NCBI RefSeq assembly: GCF_009674565.1
Contig: NZ_WKJL01000037.1
Location: forward strand, 1-46,087
Direction of reading: 5' to 3'
DNA from: Duganella aquatilis
GTDB taxonomy: Bacteria; Pseudomonadota; Gammaproteobacteria; Burkholderiales; Burkholderiaceae_D
DNA: 46,087 bases
The notes beneath the pieces are model-generated. The model worked only from the letters and a program-made list of their open reading frames with translations. It did not search any database and was not told where the DNA came from. The position numbers were made by a program, and so were the translations under genes. Below, piece after piece: positions 22,982 through 31,333 of the stretch. The stretch's first letter is position 1, and each line of letters begins with the position of its first letter.

Positions 22982-24976
22982 ATGAATCAAACCTTCACAC
23001 GGCGCCGTTTCCTTGGCGCTGCGGCCCTCTCCTTGCCGGCGTTTTCGCTGACCAGCGCGCTGGCGCAGGATGCGCGCGAGTCGCTGGGCACCATGCAGGG
23101 CAAGGCGATGTCCGGCCCGCATCCGCTGGAAACGCTGATGAAAGCGCATCCGGCGGCATTGCGCCCCGAACTGCGCGGCGTGCATCCGCGCGTCTACACC
23201 ACCAAGGCCGGGCTCGAAGACCTGCGCCAGCGCGCCAAGGGCAGCCAGCGCGCCGAATGGCAGAAAGGCCTCGCCGGCCTGGTCGCCATGCGCGAAGCGC
23301 CAGCCGCCGCGCCGGCGCAGAAGCGCCGCGCGCAGAACAACACCGCTATCGGCATCATCGGCGCGGCGCTGGCCTACCAGATCGAGGGCGACGCCAAGTA
23401 CCTGGAAGCGGCCAAGCGCTACATGGACGCGGCAGTCAGCTACGAAGTCTGGGGCTACACCTTCAGCAAGCCGGACATCGACCTCGCGGCCGGCCACCTG
23501 CTGTACGGCCTGGGCGCCGGCTACGACCTGCTGTACGACGCACTGACCGAGGAAGAACGCAAGCGCTACCGCGACAAGCTGATACGCCAGGCCGGCATCC
23601 TGGCCAAGCACTTCTCGCCGAAGCCGGGCAAGTCGTACTCGTACAGCCAGAACCACTGCTTCATCCCGATCGCCGGCCTGGCCGTCGCGGCCTATGCAGT
23701 GTGGGACGACACGCCGGAAGCGGCGCAATGGGCGGCGCTGTCGCGCGCCATCTTCACCCGCGTGCTGGAAGTGGCCTCGCCGGACGGTTATTTCTACGAA
23801 GGCGTGGAATACTGGATCTTCTCCATGCCGTGGATCATCCACGCGCTGGACGCCTTCGCCCACGCCGCCGGCGACGACCTGTACGACACGCCGGCATTAA
23901 GCAAGGCGCACCTGTACATCGCCCACTCGATCACGCCGAACGGCCAGGACATCTACGACTTCGGCGACGCCTTCGAAGGCCCGATCACGCGTTCCCGCGT
24001 CGGCGAGGAACCGGCGCGCACGCATCCCGACGGCAAGCTCAATTCCAACTACAATCTGCTGTACCGCCTGGCGGCGCGCTTCAGGAATCCGGAAGCACAA
24101 GGCGTGGCGGACTGGATGGCATCGCTGGGCCACGTCTGCGCCGAGGATTTCTGGACCTTGCTGTGGCGCGATCCCGCGCTGAAATCGTCGCCGATGTCGG
24201 CCATGACGCCGCACCACCATTTCGAGGACCTCGGCACCGTCTACTGGCGCAGCGACTGGACGACCAAGGCCACCGCCTTCGCCTTCCGCGCCGGCCCGCC
24301 GGAAGGCCACCACGTGGCGCACGTGATCGACAAGCTGCCCGACTGGCACCTGGAAATGGGCCACTCGCATCCCGACGCGGGCAGCTTCATCCTGTTCGGC
24401 GGCGGCAGCTACCTGACCGGTCCGATGGGCTACGCCGGCATCCCGAAAAGCAACCTGAGCAACACGCTGCTGATCGACGACCAGGGCCAGGCCAACGAAG
24501 GCGGCGGCCATGACGCCTTCCACGACTATCCGTACGCGCGGCTGGACAGCATCCGCATCGCCAGCGCCAAGCTGGAACGCGACCGCGCCGACATCGTCGC
24601 CGAACTGGCCGGCGCCTACCGTCAGGAACTGGGCGTGGAGAAGCTGGAGCGCCGCTTCAGCTATGCACGCGGCGTCTGGACCGTGACCGACACACTGCGC
24701 GCCAGCAAGGCGGTGGTGCTGACGGCGCAAGTGCATGGCGACCGCGCCATTACCCAGGCCAGCGCACAAAGCTTCATCGTGCCGGGTCAGCCGGCATCGC
24801 TGAAAGTGGATGTCGCCACCGCCGGCGCCAAAGCCGTCATCGCGCCGGGCATCGTGGTGGCGGCCGGCCCGCCGGGCAATGTCGACAAGGGACCAAAGGA
24901 AGAACGCGGCTCCGTGCTGCGCCTGTCCCTGCCGGCCAGCAAGGCCGCCACGCTGACCACCACACTGAAGTTCTAA
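22982..24976 (+). CDS. Heparinase II/III-fold polysaccharide lyase, Tat-exported
   Basis: A 664-residue protein with a twin-arginine signal (TRRRFLGAAALSLPAF, residues 6-21; cleavage near ALA-QD). An (alpha/alpha)-toroid N-terminal domain holds SQNHC (222-226) and EGVEYWIF (273-280). A C-terminal beta-sandwich holds HSHPDAGSFILF (461-472), the His-x-His-x-Asp-type signature of the heparinase II/III superfamily. Lyases of this superfamily include exolytic alginate lyases (PL15, PL17, PL39) and others acting on glucuronan, hyaluronan or heparin-like chains. With PL7 and KDG kinase in the operon, exolytic cleavage of oligoalginate to monomers is the likeliest role; family number is uncertain. 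Ribosome site GGAG; start chosen at 22982 to expose the Tat signal. Confidence 0.85.
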   Translation: MNQTFTRRRFLGAAALSLPAFSLTSALAQDARESLGTMQGKAMSGPHPLETLMKAHPAALRPELRGVHPRVYTTKAGLEDLRQRAKGSQRAEWQKGLAGLVAMREAPAAAPAQKRRAQNNTAIGIIGAALAYQIEGDAKYLEAAKRYMDAAVSYEVWGYTFSKPDIDLAAGHLLYGLGAGYDLLYDALTEEERKRYRDKLIRQAGILAKHFSPKPGKSYSYSQNHCFIPIAGLAVAAYAVWDDTPEAAQWAALSRAIFTRVLEVASPDGYFYEGVEYWIFSMPWIIHALDAFAHAAGDDLYDTPALSKAHLYIAHSITPNGQDIYDFGDAFEGPITRSRVGEEPARTHPDGKLNSNYNLLYRLAARFRNPEAQGVADWMASLGHVCAEDFWTLLWRDPALKSSPMSAMTPHHHFEDLGTVYWRSDWTTKATAFAFRAGPPEGHHVAHVIDKLPDWHLEMGHSHPDAGSFILFGGGSYLTGPMGYAGIPKSNLSNTLLIDDQGQANEGGGHDAFHDYPYARLDSIRIASAKLERDRADIVAELAGAYRQELGVEKLERRFSYARGVWTVTDTLRASKAVVLTAQVHGDRAITQASAQSFIVPGQPASLKVDVATAGAKAVIAPGIVVAAGPPGNVDKGPKEERGSVLRLSLPASKAATLTTTLKF

Positions 24977-24988
24977 GGAGCCGCACGC

Positions 24989-25933
24989 ATGCAGATACCC
25001 GATGTAGTCACCATGGGCGAGGCGATGGCCTTGATGATCGCCCGCCAGCCCGGCCTGCTGGAGGAGGTGCGCGAATTCGAGCGCGCCACCGCCGGCGCCG
25101 AGCTGAATGTGGCGGTGGGACTGAGCCGGCTGGGCTTTCAGGTCGGCTACATCAGCAGCCTGGGGCAGGACAGCCTGGGCCGGCATCTGCGCGCGTTCAT
25201 GGCGGCCGAGGGCCTGGACCTGCGCCACCTGCGCACGGACGAGCGCTATCCCACCGGCTTCATGCTCAAGCAGATGGTGGCCGACGGCAGCGATCCGCAG
25301 GTGGAGTATTTCCGGCGCGGTTCGGCCGCCAGCCATCTGTCGCTGCTGGACATGCCAGCGCCGGGCAGCGCATTCCAGCAGGCGCGCCTGCTGCACCTGA
25401 CGGGGATTTCGCCAGCGCTGTCGACCGACTGCGGCGAGCTGGCGTTCGCGCTGGCGCGGCAGGCGCGCGCGGATGGGCGGCTGGTCAGCTTCGATCCCAA
25501 CCTGCGGCCGCGCCTGTGGCCGTCGCGGGAAGAGATGATCGCCACCATCAACGCGCTGGCCAGCCAGGCGGATGTCGTCATGCCCGGCCTGGCGGAAGGA
25601 CGCTTGCTCACCGGCTGCGAGGACGCCGCCGGCATCGCCGACTGGTATCTGGCGCGCGGCGCGCGCCATGTGGTCGTCAAGCTGGGACCGGAAGGCGCTT
25701 ACGCCGCCAGCGCAGGCGGTGACGGCTGCATCGTCCCCGGCCTGCCGGTGCGCGAGGTGGTCGATACGGTCGGCGCCGGCGACGGCTTCGCGGTCGGCGT
25801 CATCAGCGGCCTGCTCGACGGCCTGTCGCTCAGCGACGCCGCCGCGCGCGGCAACGCCATCGGCGCCCGCGTGGTGCAGTTCCGCGGCGACTGCGAAGGC
25901 CTGCCCACCCGCGCACAACTGGCTTCAGCCTGA
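24989..25933 (+). CDS. kdgK: 2-keto-3-deoxygluconate kinase (PfkB family)
   Basis: A 314-residue ribokinase-family sugar kinase. The N-terminal substrate segment is TMGEAMALMI...AGAELNVAVGLSRLG. The C-terminal signature DTVGAGDGFAVGVISG carries the anion hole and catalytic base D265. KdgK enzymes phosphorylate KDG to KDPG with ATP, linking uronate degradation to the Entner-Doudoroff aldolase step. The AAGGAG site and 12-bp gap after the lyase show it is part of the operon. General PfkB kinases for other sugars are possible, but the GEAM..GAELN-type start and the cluster favour KdgK. Confidence 0.88.
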   Translation: MQIPDVVTMGEAMALMIARQPGLLEEVREFERATAGAELNVAVGLSRLGFQVGYISSLGQDSLGRHLRAFMAAEGLDLRHLRTDERYPTGFMLKQMVADGSDPQVEYFRRGSAASHLSLLDMPAPGSAFQQARLLHLTGISPALSTDCGELAFALARQARADGRLVSFDPNLRPRLWPSREEMIATINALASQADVVMPGLAEGRLLTGCEDAAGIADWYLARGARHVVVKLGPEGAYAASAGGDGCIVPGLPVREVVDTVGAGDGFAVGVISGLLDGLSLSDAAARGNAIGARVVQFRGDCEGLPTRAQLASA

Positions 25934-25968
25934 CACGCCTGCCCCACAAAAATAACGGAGACAAAGGC

Positions 25969-27240
25969 ATGAAAACAATCAAAGGTTTGCGCTGGCTGGT
26001 CATCACCCTGGTCGCCATCGCCACCATCATCAACTACATCGACCGCTCGGCGCTGGCGGTAATGTGGCCGGGCATCGCGGCCGACCTGGGCATGGACAAG
26101 CGCGACTACGCCAACATCATCACCGTGTTCCTGATCGGCTACGCGGTCGGCCAGTCGCTGTTCGGCAAACTGTTCGACGCGCTCGGTACGCGCATCGGCT
26201 TTCTGCTGTCGATCGTGGTCTGGTCCGGCGCCATCGCCCTGCACTTCGTGGCGCGTTCGGCGCTGTCGTTCAGCCTGTTCAGGATCATGCTGGGCGTGGG
26301 CGAGGCCGGCAACTGGCCGGGCGCAACCAAGGCCATTGCCGAATGGTTTCCGGTGCGCGAACGGGCACTGGGACAAGGCATCTTCGGCGCCGGCGCCTCG
26401 CTCGGCTCTGTCATCGCGCCGCCGCTGGTGGCTTTCCTGTACGCCTATGTCGGCTGGAAAAGCACCTTCATCCTGATCGGCGGCCTGGGCTTCATCTGGA
26501 TCGTGCCATGGCTGATCGTCTACAAGTCCGGTCCCGGCAGCCATCCGTGGATCAGCGAAGAGGAACGCCAGTACATCCTGAACGGCCAGCAGCAGACCGT
26601 GCAAGCCGTGCAGGATGAATACGTGCCGACGCTGGGCCAGCTGCTGCGCCATCGCCAGAGCTGGAGCGTGATCGCGGCGCGCTTCTTCATCGATCCGGTG
26701 TGGTGGCTGTTCGTCAGCTGGCTGCCGCTGTACCTCAACGAAAAATTCCATTTCGACGTCAAGCAGATCGGCATGTTCGCCTGGGTGCCGTACGTCGGCG
26801 CGGCGGCCGGCGCGCTGTCCGGCGGCTGGCTGTGCGGCAGCCTGCTGGAACGCGGCTGGTCGGTCGACCGCGCCCGCAAGCTGGTCATCGCCATCGGCCT
26901 GCTGCTGATGCTGCCTGCCCTGCTGCTCAGCGCCGCCGCGCAGACGCCGCTGCTGGCCGTGCTGGCCATCGGCGTGATCCTGTTCGGCTTCCAGGCCGCC
27001 ATCACCAACATCCAGACCCTGCCCAGCGACTTCTTCTCGGGAAAAACGGTAGGCTCGCTGGCGGGACTCAGCGGTACGTCGGCGGTGCTGGGCGTGATCA
27101 TCTGCATGCAGCTGGTGCCGGAACTGACCACCGGCGGCAACTACACCCCGTTCTTCATACTTGGCGCGCTGCTGCTGCCATTGGTATTTGTGTCCATCTG
27201 GCTGGGCGGCGCCGTGGTGCGCGTACAGCCGAAAAACTAA
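25969..27240 (+). CDS. MFS transporter, hexuronate/sugar-acid (ACS family) type
   Basis: A 423-residue major-facilitator protein with 12 predicted membrane helices. TM1 carries IINYIDRSALAV, the loop after TM2 has GKLFDALGTRIG, and GEAGNWPGATKAIAEWFP lies in TM4. These are hallmarks of the anion:cation symporter group (ExuT, GudP, hexuronate and galactonate carriers). It would import monomeric uronate or DEH released in the periplasm. GGAG lies eight bases before ATG 25969; it sits 35 bp after kdgK and 13 bp before the esterase gene. The exact substrate is inferred from context. Confidence 0.9.
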   Translation: MKTIKGLRWLVITLVAIATIINYIDRSALAVMWPGIAADLGMDKRDYANIITVFLIGYAVGQSLFGKLFDALGTRIGFLLSIVVWSGAIALHFVARSALSFSLFRIMLGVGEAGNWPGATKAIAEWFPVRERALGQGIFGAGASLGSVIAPPLVAFLYAYVGWKSTFILIGGLGFIWIVPWLIVYKSGPGSHPWISEEERQYILNGQQQTVQAVQDEYVPTLGQLLRHRQSWSVIAARFFIDPVWWLFVSWLPLYLNEKFHFDVKQIGMFAWVPYVGAAAGALSGGWLCGSLLERGWSVDRARKLVIAIGLLLMLPALLLSAAAQTPLLAVLAIGVILFGFQAAITNIQTLPSDFFSGKTVGSLAGLSGTSAVLGVIICMQLVPELTTGGNYTPFFILGALLLPLVFVSIWLGGAVVRVQPKN

Positions 27241-27253
27241 ACAGGAGATCACC

Positions 27254-28006
27254 ATGAATTTCTGCAAAAGCCTGCTGCTGGCCCTGCTGCTGACCAGCAG
27301 CCAGCTCACCGCATACGCCGCCGGCCCCAAGCTCAGCGCCTCGGAAGCGTTCGAGAAAAAGGACGACGGCACTTTCCTGAAAAAGCATGAAGCCATCCTC
27401 GCGCGCGGCAAGAGCGGCCCGGTGGGCCTGCTGTTCCTCGGCGACTCCATCACCGAGCGCTGGAAGATTGCGCCGCATATCTGGGAGGCCTACTACGGCA
27501 AGTACCAGCCGGCCAACTTCGGCATCGGCGGCGACCGCACGCAGAACGTCATCTGGCGCATCGAGCATGGCGAGCTGGATGGCATTTCGCCCAAGGTCAC
27601 CGTGCTAATGCTGGGCACCAATAACAGCCTGGACTACACGGCCGAGGAAATTGCCGCCGCCGACCGCAAGATCGTCGATATGATCCGCGCCAAGCTGCCG
27701 CAGACCAAGATCCTGCTGCTGGGCGTGTTCCCACGCGGACCGCGCGATCCGAAAGGCGCACCGGTGACCGAGGCCGGCGTGGCCGAAGCGGCCAAGCGCA
27801 TGCAGACCATCGACGCCATCAATGTCGACCTGGCCAAGCTGGATGACGGCAACACCGTCCGCTTCCTCAACATCAACCACGTGTTCCTGGGCCAGGACGG
27901 CCGCATTCCGAACACGCTGATGCCGGACCAGCTGCACCCCGGCGCCGCCGGCTACCAGCTGTGGGCCGACGCCATGCAGCCGCTGCTTGAAAGCATGCTG
28001 AAATGA
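27254..28006 (+). CDS. Secreted SGNH/GDSL hydrolase, putative carbohydrate O-acetyl esterase
   Basis: A 250-residue exported hydrolase with a Sec signal (LLLALLLTSSQLTAYA, cleavage near AYA-AG). The SGNH blocks are in order: FLGDSITERW (nucleophile S65), NFGIGGDRTQN (Gly), LGTNNSL (Asn), and DQLHPGAAGY (D225, H228). The type is that of platelet-activating-factor acetylhydrolase-like and xylan/pectin acetylesterases. Bacterial alginates are O-acetylated, and acetyl groups hinder lyases, so deacetylation of the polymer is an attractive role; this is inference from the neighbours. Its stop overlaps the PL7 start as ATGA, giving translational coupling with that lyase. Confidence 0.87.
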   Translation: MNFCKSLLLALLLTSSQLTAYAAGPKLSASEAFEKKDDGTFLKKHEAILARGKSGPVGLLFLGDSITERWKIAPHIWEAYYGKYQPANFGIGGDRTQNVIWRIEHGELDGISPKVTVLMLGTNNSLDYTAEEIAAADRKIVDMIRAKLPQTKILLLGVFPRGPRDPKGAPVTEAGVAEAAKRMQTIDAINVDLAKLDDGNTVRFLNINHVFLGQDGRIPNTLMPDQLHPGAAGYQLWADAMQPLLESMLK

Positions 28007-28767
28007 GGGCCGCCCTCCCCGCCGCCCTGGCGTTGCTGGCCGCCATGACGCTGCCGGCCGCCGCACAAACCTTCACGCCGCAGGCAACGCTGGAAAAGCT
28101 GTTCACGCTGGAAGGCAACACGCCCTATCCATCGCCGTACGCCGGCACGCTGAACTTCAGCGCGCTGACGTCGAAATACGATTCCGGCCACGGCCACGGC
28201 TATCGCAATGAATTGAAGGTCGCCGACAAGCTGCGCCTGAGCGCCGCGCAAACCCACGAACACTTCGCCGCGCGCGTGACGCCAACGCTGCCGGCCGGCG
28301 CCAAGACCATCGTCGCCCAATACCATGTGGAAGGACTGGACACCATCCTCAAGGTCTATGTGCAGGACACGGCCGACAAGCAGGGCCTGGACGGCAAGGC
28401 TGGCAACGGCGTGTTCGACATCCTGGTGCGCATCCTCGGCACCGACGGCAAGGAAGTCACGACCGCACTGGGCACGGTACGTTCGGGCGAGGGCTTCGAC
28501 CTAGACATCGCCTTCCATGCCGGCGAAGCGCTGGTGACGGCGCGCACGGCCAGCGGCGAGATCAAGACGCAGCGCACCCGCATCAAAGGGGATGACCGCA
28601 AGATCTACTTCAAGTTCGGCGACTACCTGCAGGCGCTCGATCCCGACACCGGCAAGCACACCATCGAACCCGCCAAGTGGGACCAGTACTACCGCCAGAA
28701 CCACATCGACGGCAGCCAGATCAGCTTCAGCCACACCATTTTTGAACGCAACGGAGTCCAGCCATGA
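28003..28767 (+). CDS. Alginate lyase, PL7-type (alginate_lyase2 fold)
   Basis: A 254-residue secreted jelly-roll lyase. The signal peptide is cleaved near AAA-QT (residue 21). The three PL7 active-site strands are recognisable: YRNEL (67-71, for R-S/T-E-L), QYH (106-108, for Q-I/V-H) and YFKFGDYLQ (202-210, for YFKAGxYxQ). This puts catalytic R68, Q106, H108 and Y208 in place. Tyr in the middle of the Q-x-H triplet, instead of Ile or Val, is unusual, because that residue tracks preference between polyG and polyM blocks. It overlaps the esterase upstream and the RraA-like gene downstream by 4 bp each. PL18/PL7-like glucuronan specificity cannot be excluded. Confidence 0.85.
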   Translation: MRAALPAALALLAAMTLPAAAQTFTPQATLEKLFTLEGNTPYPSPYAGTLNFSALTSKYDSGHGHGYRNELKVADKLRLSAAQTHEHFAARVTPTLPAGAKTIVAQYHVEGLDTILKVYVQDTADKQGLDGKAGNGVFDILVRILGTDGKEVTTALGTVRSGEGFDLDIAFHAGEALVTARTASGEIKTQRTRIKGDDRKIYFKFGDYLQALDPDTGKHTIEPAKWDQYYRQNHIDGSQISFSHTIFERNGVQP

Positions 28768-29477
28768 CCACCACCGTATCCGCCGAAACGCTGGCGACCC
28801 TGAAGACCACCGCCACCTCGACGCTGACCACGCTGCTGTTCAAGCGCGGCTTCCGCAACGTCTTCATTCAGGGCGCGCGGCCGCTGAAGACCGGCCAGCG
28901 GCTGGCCGGTCCGGCCTTCACACTGCGCTACATCCCGGCGCGTGAAGATCTCGACGGCATTGACGCCTTCCTCGATCCGCGCCACCCGCAGCGCGTGGCG
29001 GTGGAGGAAATTCCGCCCGGCGCGGTGCTGGTGATGGATTGCCGGGGCGACGTGTCGGTGGCGTCGGCCGGCAGCATCCTGGCCACGCGCATGCAGATGC
29101 GCGGCGTGGCCGGCATCGTCACCGACGGCGGCCTGCGCGACGCCAGCGGCATCGCCAAGCTGGAGATTCCCGCCTGGTGCTCCGGCCCGTCCGCGCCGAC
29201 CAATTTGATCCGCCACCATGCGCTGGACATCAACGCGCCGATCGGCTGCGGCGACGTGCCGGTCTATCCCGGCGACATCATGGTGGGCGACGACGACGGC
29301 GTGGTCTGCATCCCCGCCCACCTGGCCGACGAAATCGCCCGCGACGCAGTGCCGATGGAGCGCTACGAAGATTTCGTGCTGGAACAGGTGCGCGGCGGCG
29401 CCAGCATCATCGGCCTGTATCCGCTGACCAAGCCGGAAAACCGCGCGCTGTTCGAAAGCTGGCTGGCCGCAAAATAA
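28764..29477 (+). CDS. RraA-family protein, possible aldolase/decarboxylase
   Basis: A 237-residue protein of the RraA/HMG-aldolase family. The metal and substrate motif GIVTDGGLRD is present with R125 and D126, the pair required in 4-hydroxy-4-methyl-2-oxoglutarate aldolases and lost in many pure RNase E inhibitors. So an aldolase or oxaloacetate-decarboxylase type activity is more likely than RNA-decay control. It is the last gene of the polyuronide operon, coupled by ATGA to the lyase. Its substrate may be a keto-acid formed in uronate breakdown; that is inference. It ends 4 bp from the convergent pdxI-like gene with no hairpin visible between. Confidence 0.8.
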   Translation: MTTTVSAETLATLKTTATSTLTTLLFKRGFRNVFIQGARPLKTGQRLAGPAFTLRYIPAREDLDGIDAFLDPRHPQRVAVEEIPPGAVLVMDCRGDVSVASAGSILATRMQMRGVAGIVTDGGLRDASGIAKLEIPAWCSGPSAPTNLIRHHALDINAPIGCGDVPVYPGDIMVGDDDGVVCIPAHLADEIARDAVPMERYEDFVLEQVRGGASIIGLYPLTKPENRALFESWLAAK

Positions 29478-29481
29478 CGCT

Positions 29482-30330
29482 TTAGATCGCGTTCAGCGCC
29501 TGCACGGTGGCGGCGTCCAGCTCCAGCGCGCCGGCCGCGACGTTTTCGCGCAGGTGCGCCACCGACGAGGTGCCGGGTATCACCAGCATGTTCGGCGAAC
29601 GTTGCAGCAGCCAGGCCAGCGCCACCTGCATCGGCGTGGCGTGCAGCGCGGCGGCGGTCTGCGTCAGCACATCCGATTGCAGCGGCGAGAAACCGCCCAG
29701 CGGGAAGAACGGCACGTAGGCGATGCCTTGCGCGGCCAAGGTGTCGATCAGCGCGTCGTCTTTGCGGTGCGCCAGATTGTAATGATTCTGCACGCAGACG
29801 ATGTCGGTGATCCGCTGCGCCTCGGCGACCTGCTCCGCGTTGACGTTGCTCAGGCCAATGTGGCGTATCAGACCCTCTTCCTTCAGGCGCAGCATGGCCG
29901 ACAGCGGCTCGGCGATGGACGAACCGTCCGCACCTTCCAGCCCCGGCGCGCGGTAGTTGACCACGTCCAGCACATCCAGTCCCAGGTTGCGCAGGTTGTC
30001 GTGGACGGCGGAGCGCAGCTCTTCCGCCGACGCCGCCGGCAGCCACGACTGGTCATCACCGCGGCGGAAGCCGATCTTGGTGACGATGGTCAGGTCGTCG
30101 CGGTACGGGTGCAGCGCTTCGCGGATGATCTGGTTGGTGACGTGCGGGCCGTAGAAGTCCGAGGTGTCTATATGGTTGACGCCCAGCTCCATCGCGGCGC
30201 GCAGCACGGCCACGGCGGCGGCGCGGTCTTTCGGCGGTCCCCAGACGTGCGGGCCGGCCAGTTGCATCGCGCCGTAGCCGATGCGGTTCAGGTGCAGATC
30301 GGTGTTCCTGGGGGTGTAGTGCTTGCTCAT
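29482..30330 (-). CDS. pdxI: Aldo/keto reductase, PdxI (pyridoxal reductase)-like
   Basis: A 282-residue TIM-barrel NADPH-dependent reductase. Segments NRIGYGAMQLAGP, NHIDTSDFYGPHVTNQIIRE, DDLTIVTKIG, HIGLSNV and PFFPLGGFSPLQ closely follow E. coli YdbC/PdxI, which reduces pyridoxal to pyridoxine in B6 salvage. Of the AKR tetrad, D55, Y60 and K85 are present; the usual His is replaced by N125 (DVVNYR), also seen in that subgroup. The start ATG 30330 has GGAG five bases upstream. It diverges from a LysR gene 97 bp away that may regulate it. Without testing, another small aldehyde remains a possible substrate. Confidence 0.85.
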   Translation of the reverse strand: MSKHYTPRNTDLHLNRIGYGAMQLAGPHVWGPPKDRAAAVAVLRAAMELGVNHIDTSDFYGPHVTNQIIREALHPYRDDLTIVTKIGFRRGDDQSWLPAASAEELRSAVHDNLRNLGLDVLDVVNYRAPGLEGADGSSIAEPLSAMLRLKEEGLIRHIGLSNVNAEQVAEAQRITDIVCVQNHYNLAHRKDDALIDTLAAQGIAYVPFFPLGGFSPLQSDVLTQTAAALHATPMQVALAWLLQRSPNMLVIPGTSSVAHLRENVAAGALELDAATVQALNAI

Positions 30331-30427
30331 GACAACTCCGTGTTGAGGAAAGATGAGCCATCATAGCCACAAGCATAGTGTGTGATAATCGGGTCAATCC
30401 CGCACAGGCTGTACGAAAATCCGCACA

Positions 30428-31333
30428 ATGATGAATACGACTCCTTCCATGGCCGATCTGGCGACGTTCGCGCTGGTGGTCCAGCACCAGGGCTTCCGCC
30501 AGGCCGCGCGCGTCAGCGGCCAGTCTGCATCGGCCCTGAGCGAATCGATGCGCCGGCTGGAAAACCAGCTTGGCATCCGGCTGCTGGTGCGTACCACGCG
30601 CAGCGTGACGCCAACCGAGGCCGGCACCTTGCTGCTCGGCCGGCTGCGGCCGGCGCTGAACGAAGTGGCCAGCGCGCTCGATGTGCTGAACGACTTGCGC
30701 GACAGTCCGCGCGGCACGCTGAAGCTGAATGTGCCGGTCAGCGCGGCGCGGTTTTTCCTGCAGGATATCGTCAACCGCTTCATGCAGGCCTATCCGGAAA
30801 TCCTGGTGGAAATCGTGGTGGACAATAATTTCGTCGACGTGGTGGCCAGCGGTTGCGACGCCGGCATCCGCTACGGCGAGCGGCTGGAACAGGACATGAT
30901 CGCGGTGCCGATCGGGCCGCGCGTGGAACGCTTCGCGGTGGCAGCGTCCCCCGACTATCTGAAGGGGCACGGCACGCCGGCCCATCCGCGCGACCTGCTG
31001 GAGCACGCCTGCATGCGCGGCCGCTTCCTCAGCGGCACCATCTATGCGTGGGAATTCGAACGCGACGGCCAGAAACTCAGCCTGGAGCCGACCGGTCCGC
31101 TGATCGTCACACCGACCGTGTCGGACCTGTCGATCAGCGCGGCCATCGCCGGCCACGGCATCATCTACCTGTTCGAAGAATGGCTGAAGCCCTACATGAC
31201 CTCCGGCCAGCTGCGGCCGATCCTGGAAGACTGGTGGCCGAGTTTCCCCGGCCCCTTCCTCTACTACTCCGGCCGCCGCCACCTGCCGGCGCCGCTACGC
31301 GCTTTCGTCGACTTCATTCAAGCCAGGAATTAA
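30428..31333 (+). CDS. LysR-family transcriptional regulator
   Basis: A 301-residue LysR regulator: winged helix at residues 8-66 (DLATFALVVQHQGFRQAARVSG..., quoted in part) and an effector domain of the CrgA/AaeR-like group (GTLKLNVPVSAARFFLQDIV..., C-terminal RAFVDFIQ). It is divergent from the PdxI-like reductase, the usual arrangement for LysR with its target; the 97-bp gap would hold the operator. The start could be either of two adjacent ATGs (30428 or 30431); no strong ribosome site is visible. The stop codon interlocks with the stop of the convergent hydrolase gene (shared TTAA). Confidence 0.88.
   Translation: MMNTTPSMADLATFALVVQHQGFRQAARVSGQSASALSESMRRLENQLGIRLLVRTTRSVTPTEAGTLLLGRLRPALNEVASALDVLNDLRDSPRGTLKLNVPVSAARFFLQDIVNRFMQAYPEILVEIVVDNNFVDVVASGCDAGIRYGERLEQDMIAVPIGPRVERFAVAASPDYLKGHGTPAHPRDLLEHACMRGRFLSGTIYAWEFERDGQKLSLEPTGPLIVTPTVSDLSISAAIAGHGIIYLFEEWLKPYMTSGQLRPILEDWWPSFPGPFLYYSGRRHLPAPLRAFVDFIQARN

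Noticed and set aside
28764..29477. Calling the gene a plain RNase E inhibitor rraA or a menaquinone methyltransferase
   Set aside because: The aldolase R-D pair and the operon context argue against it, and no methyltransferase motif is present.
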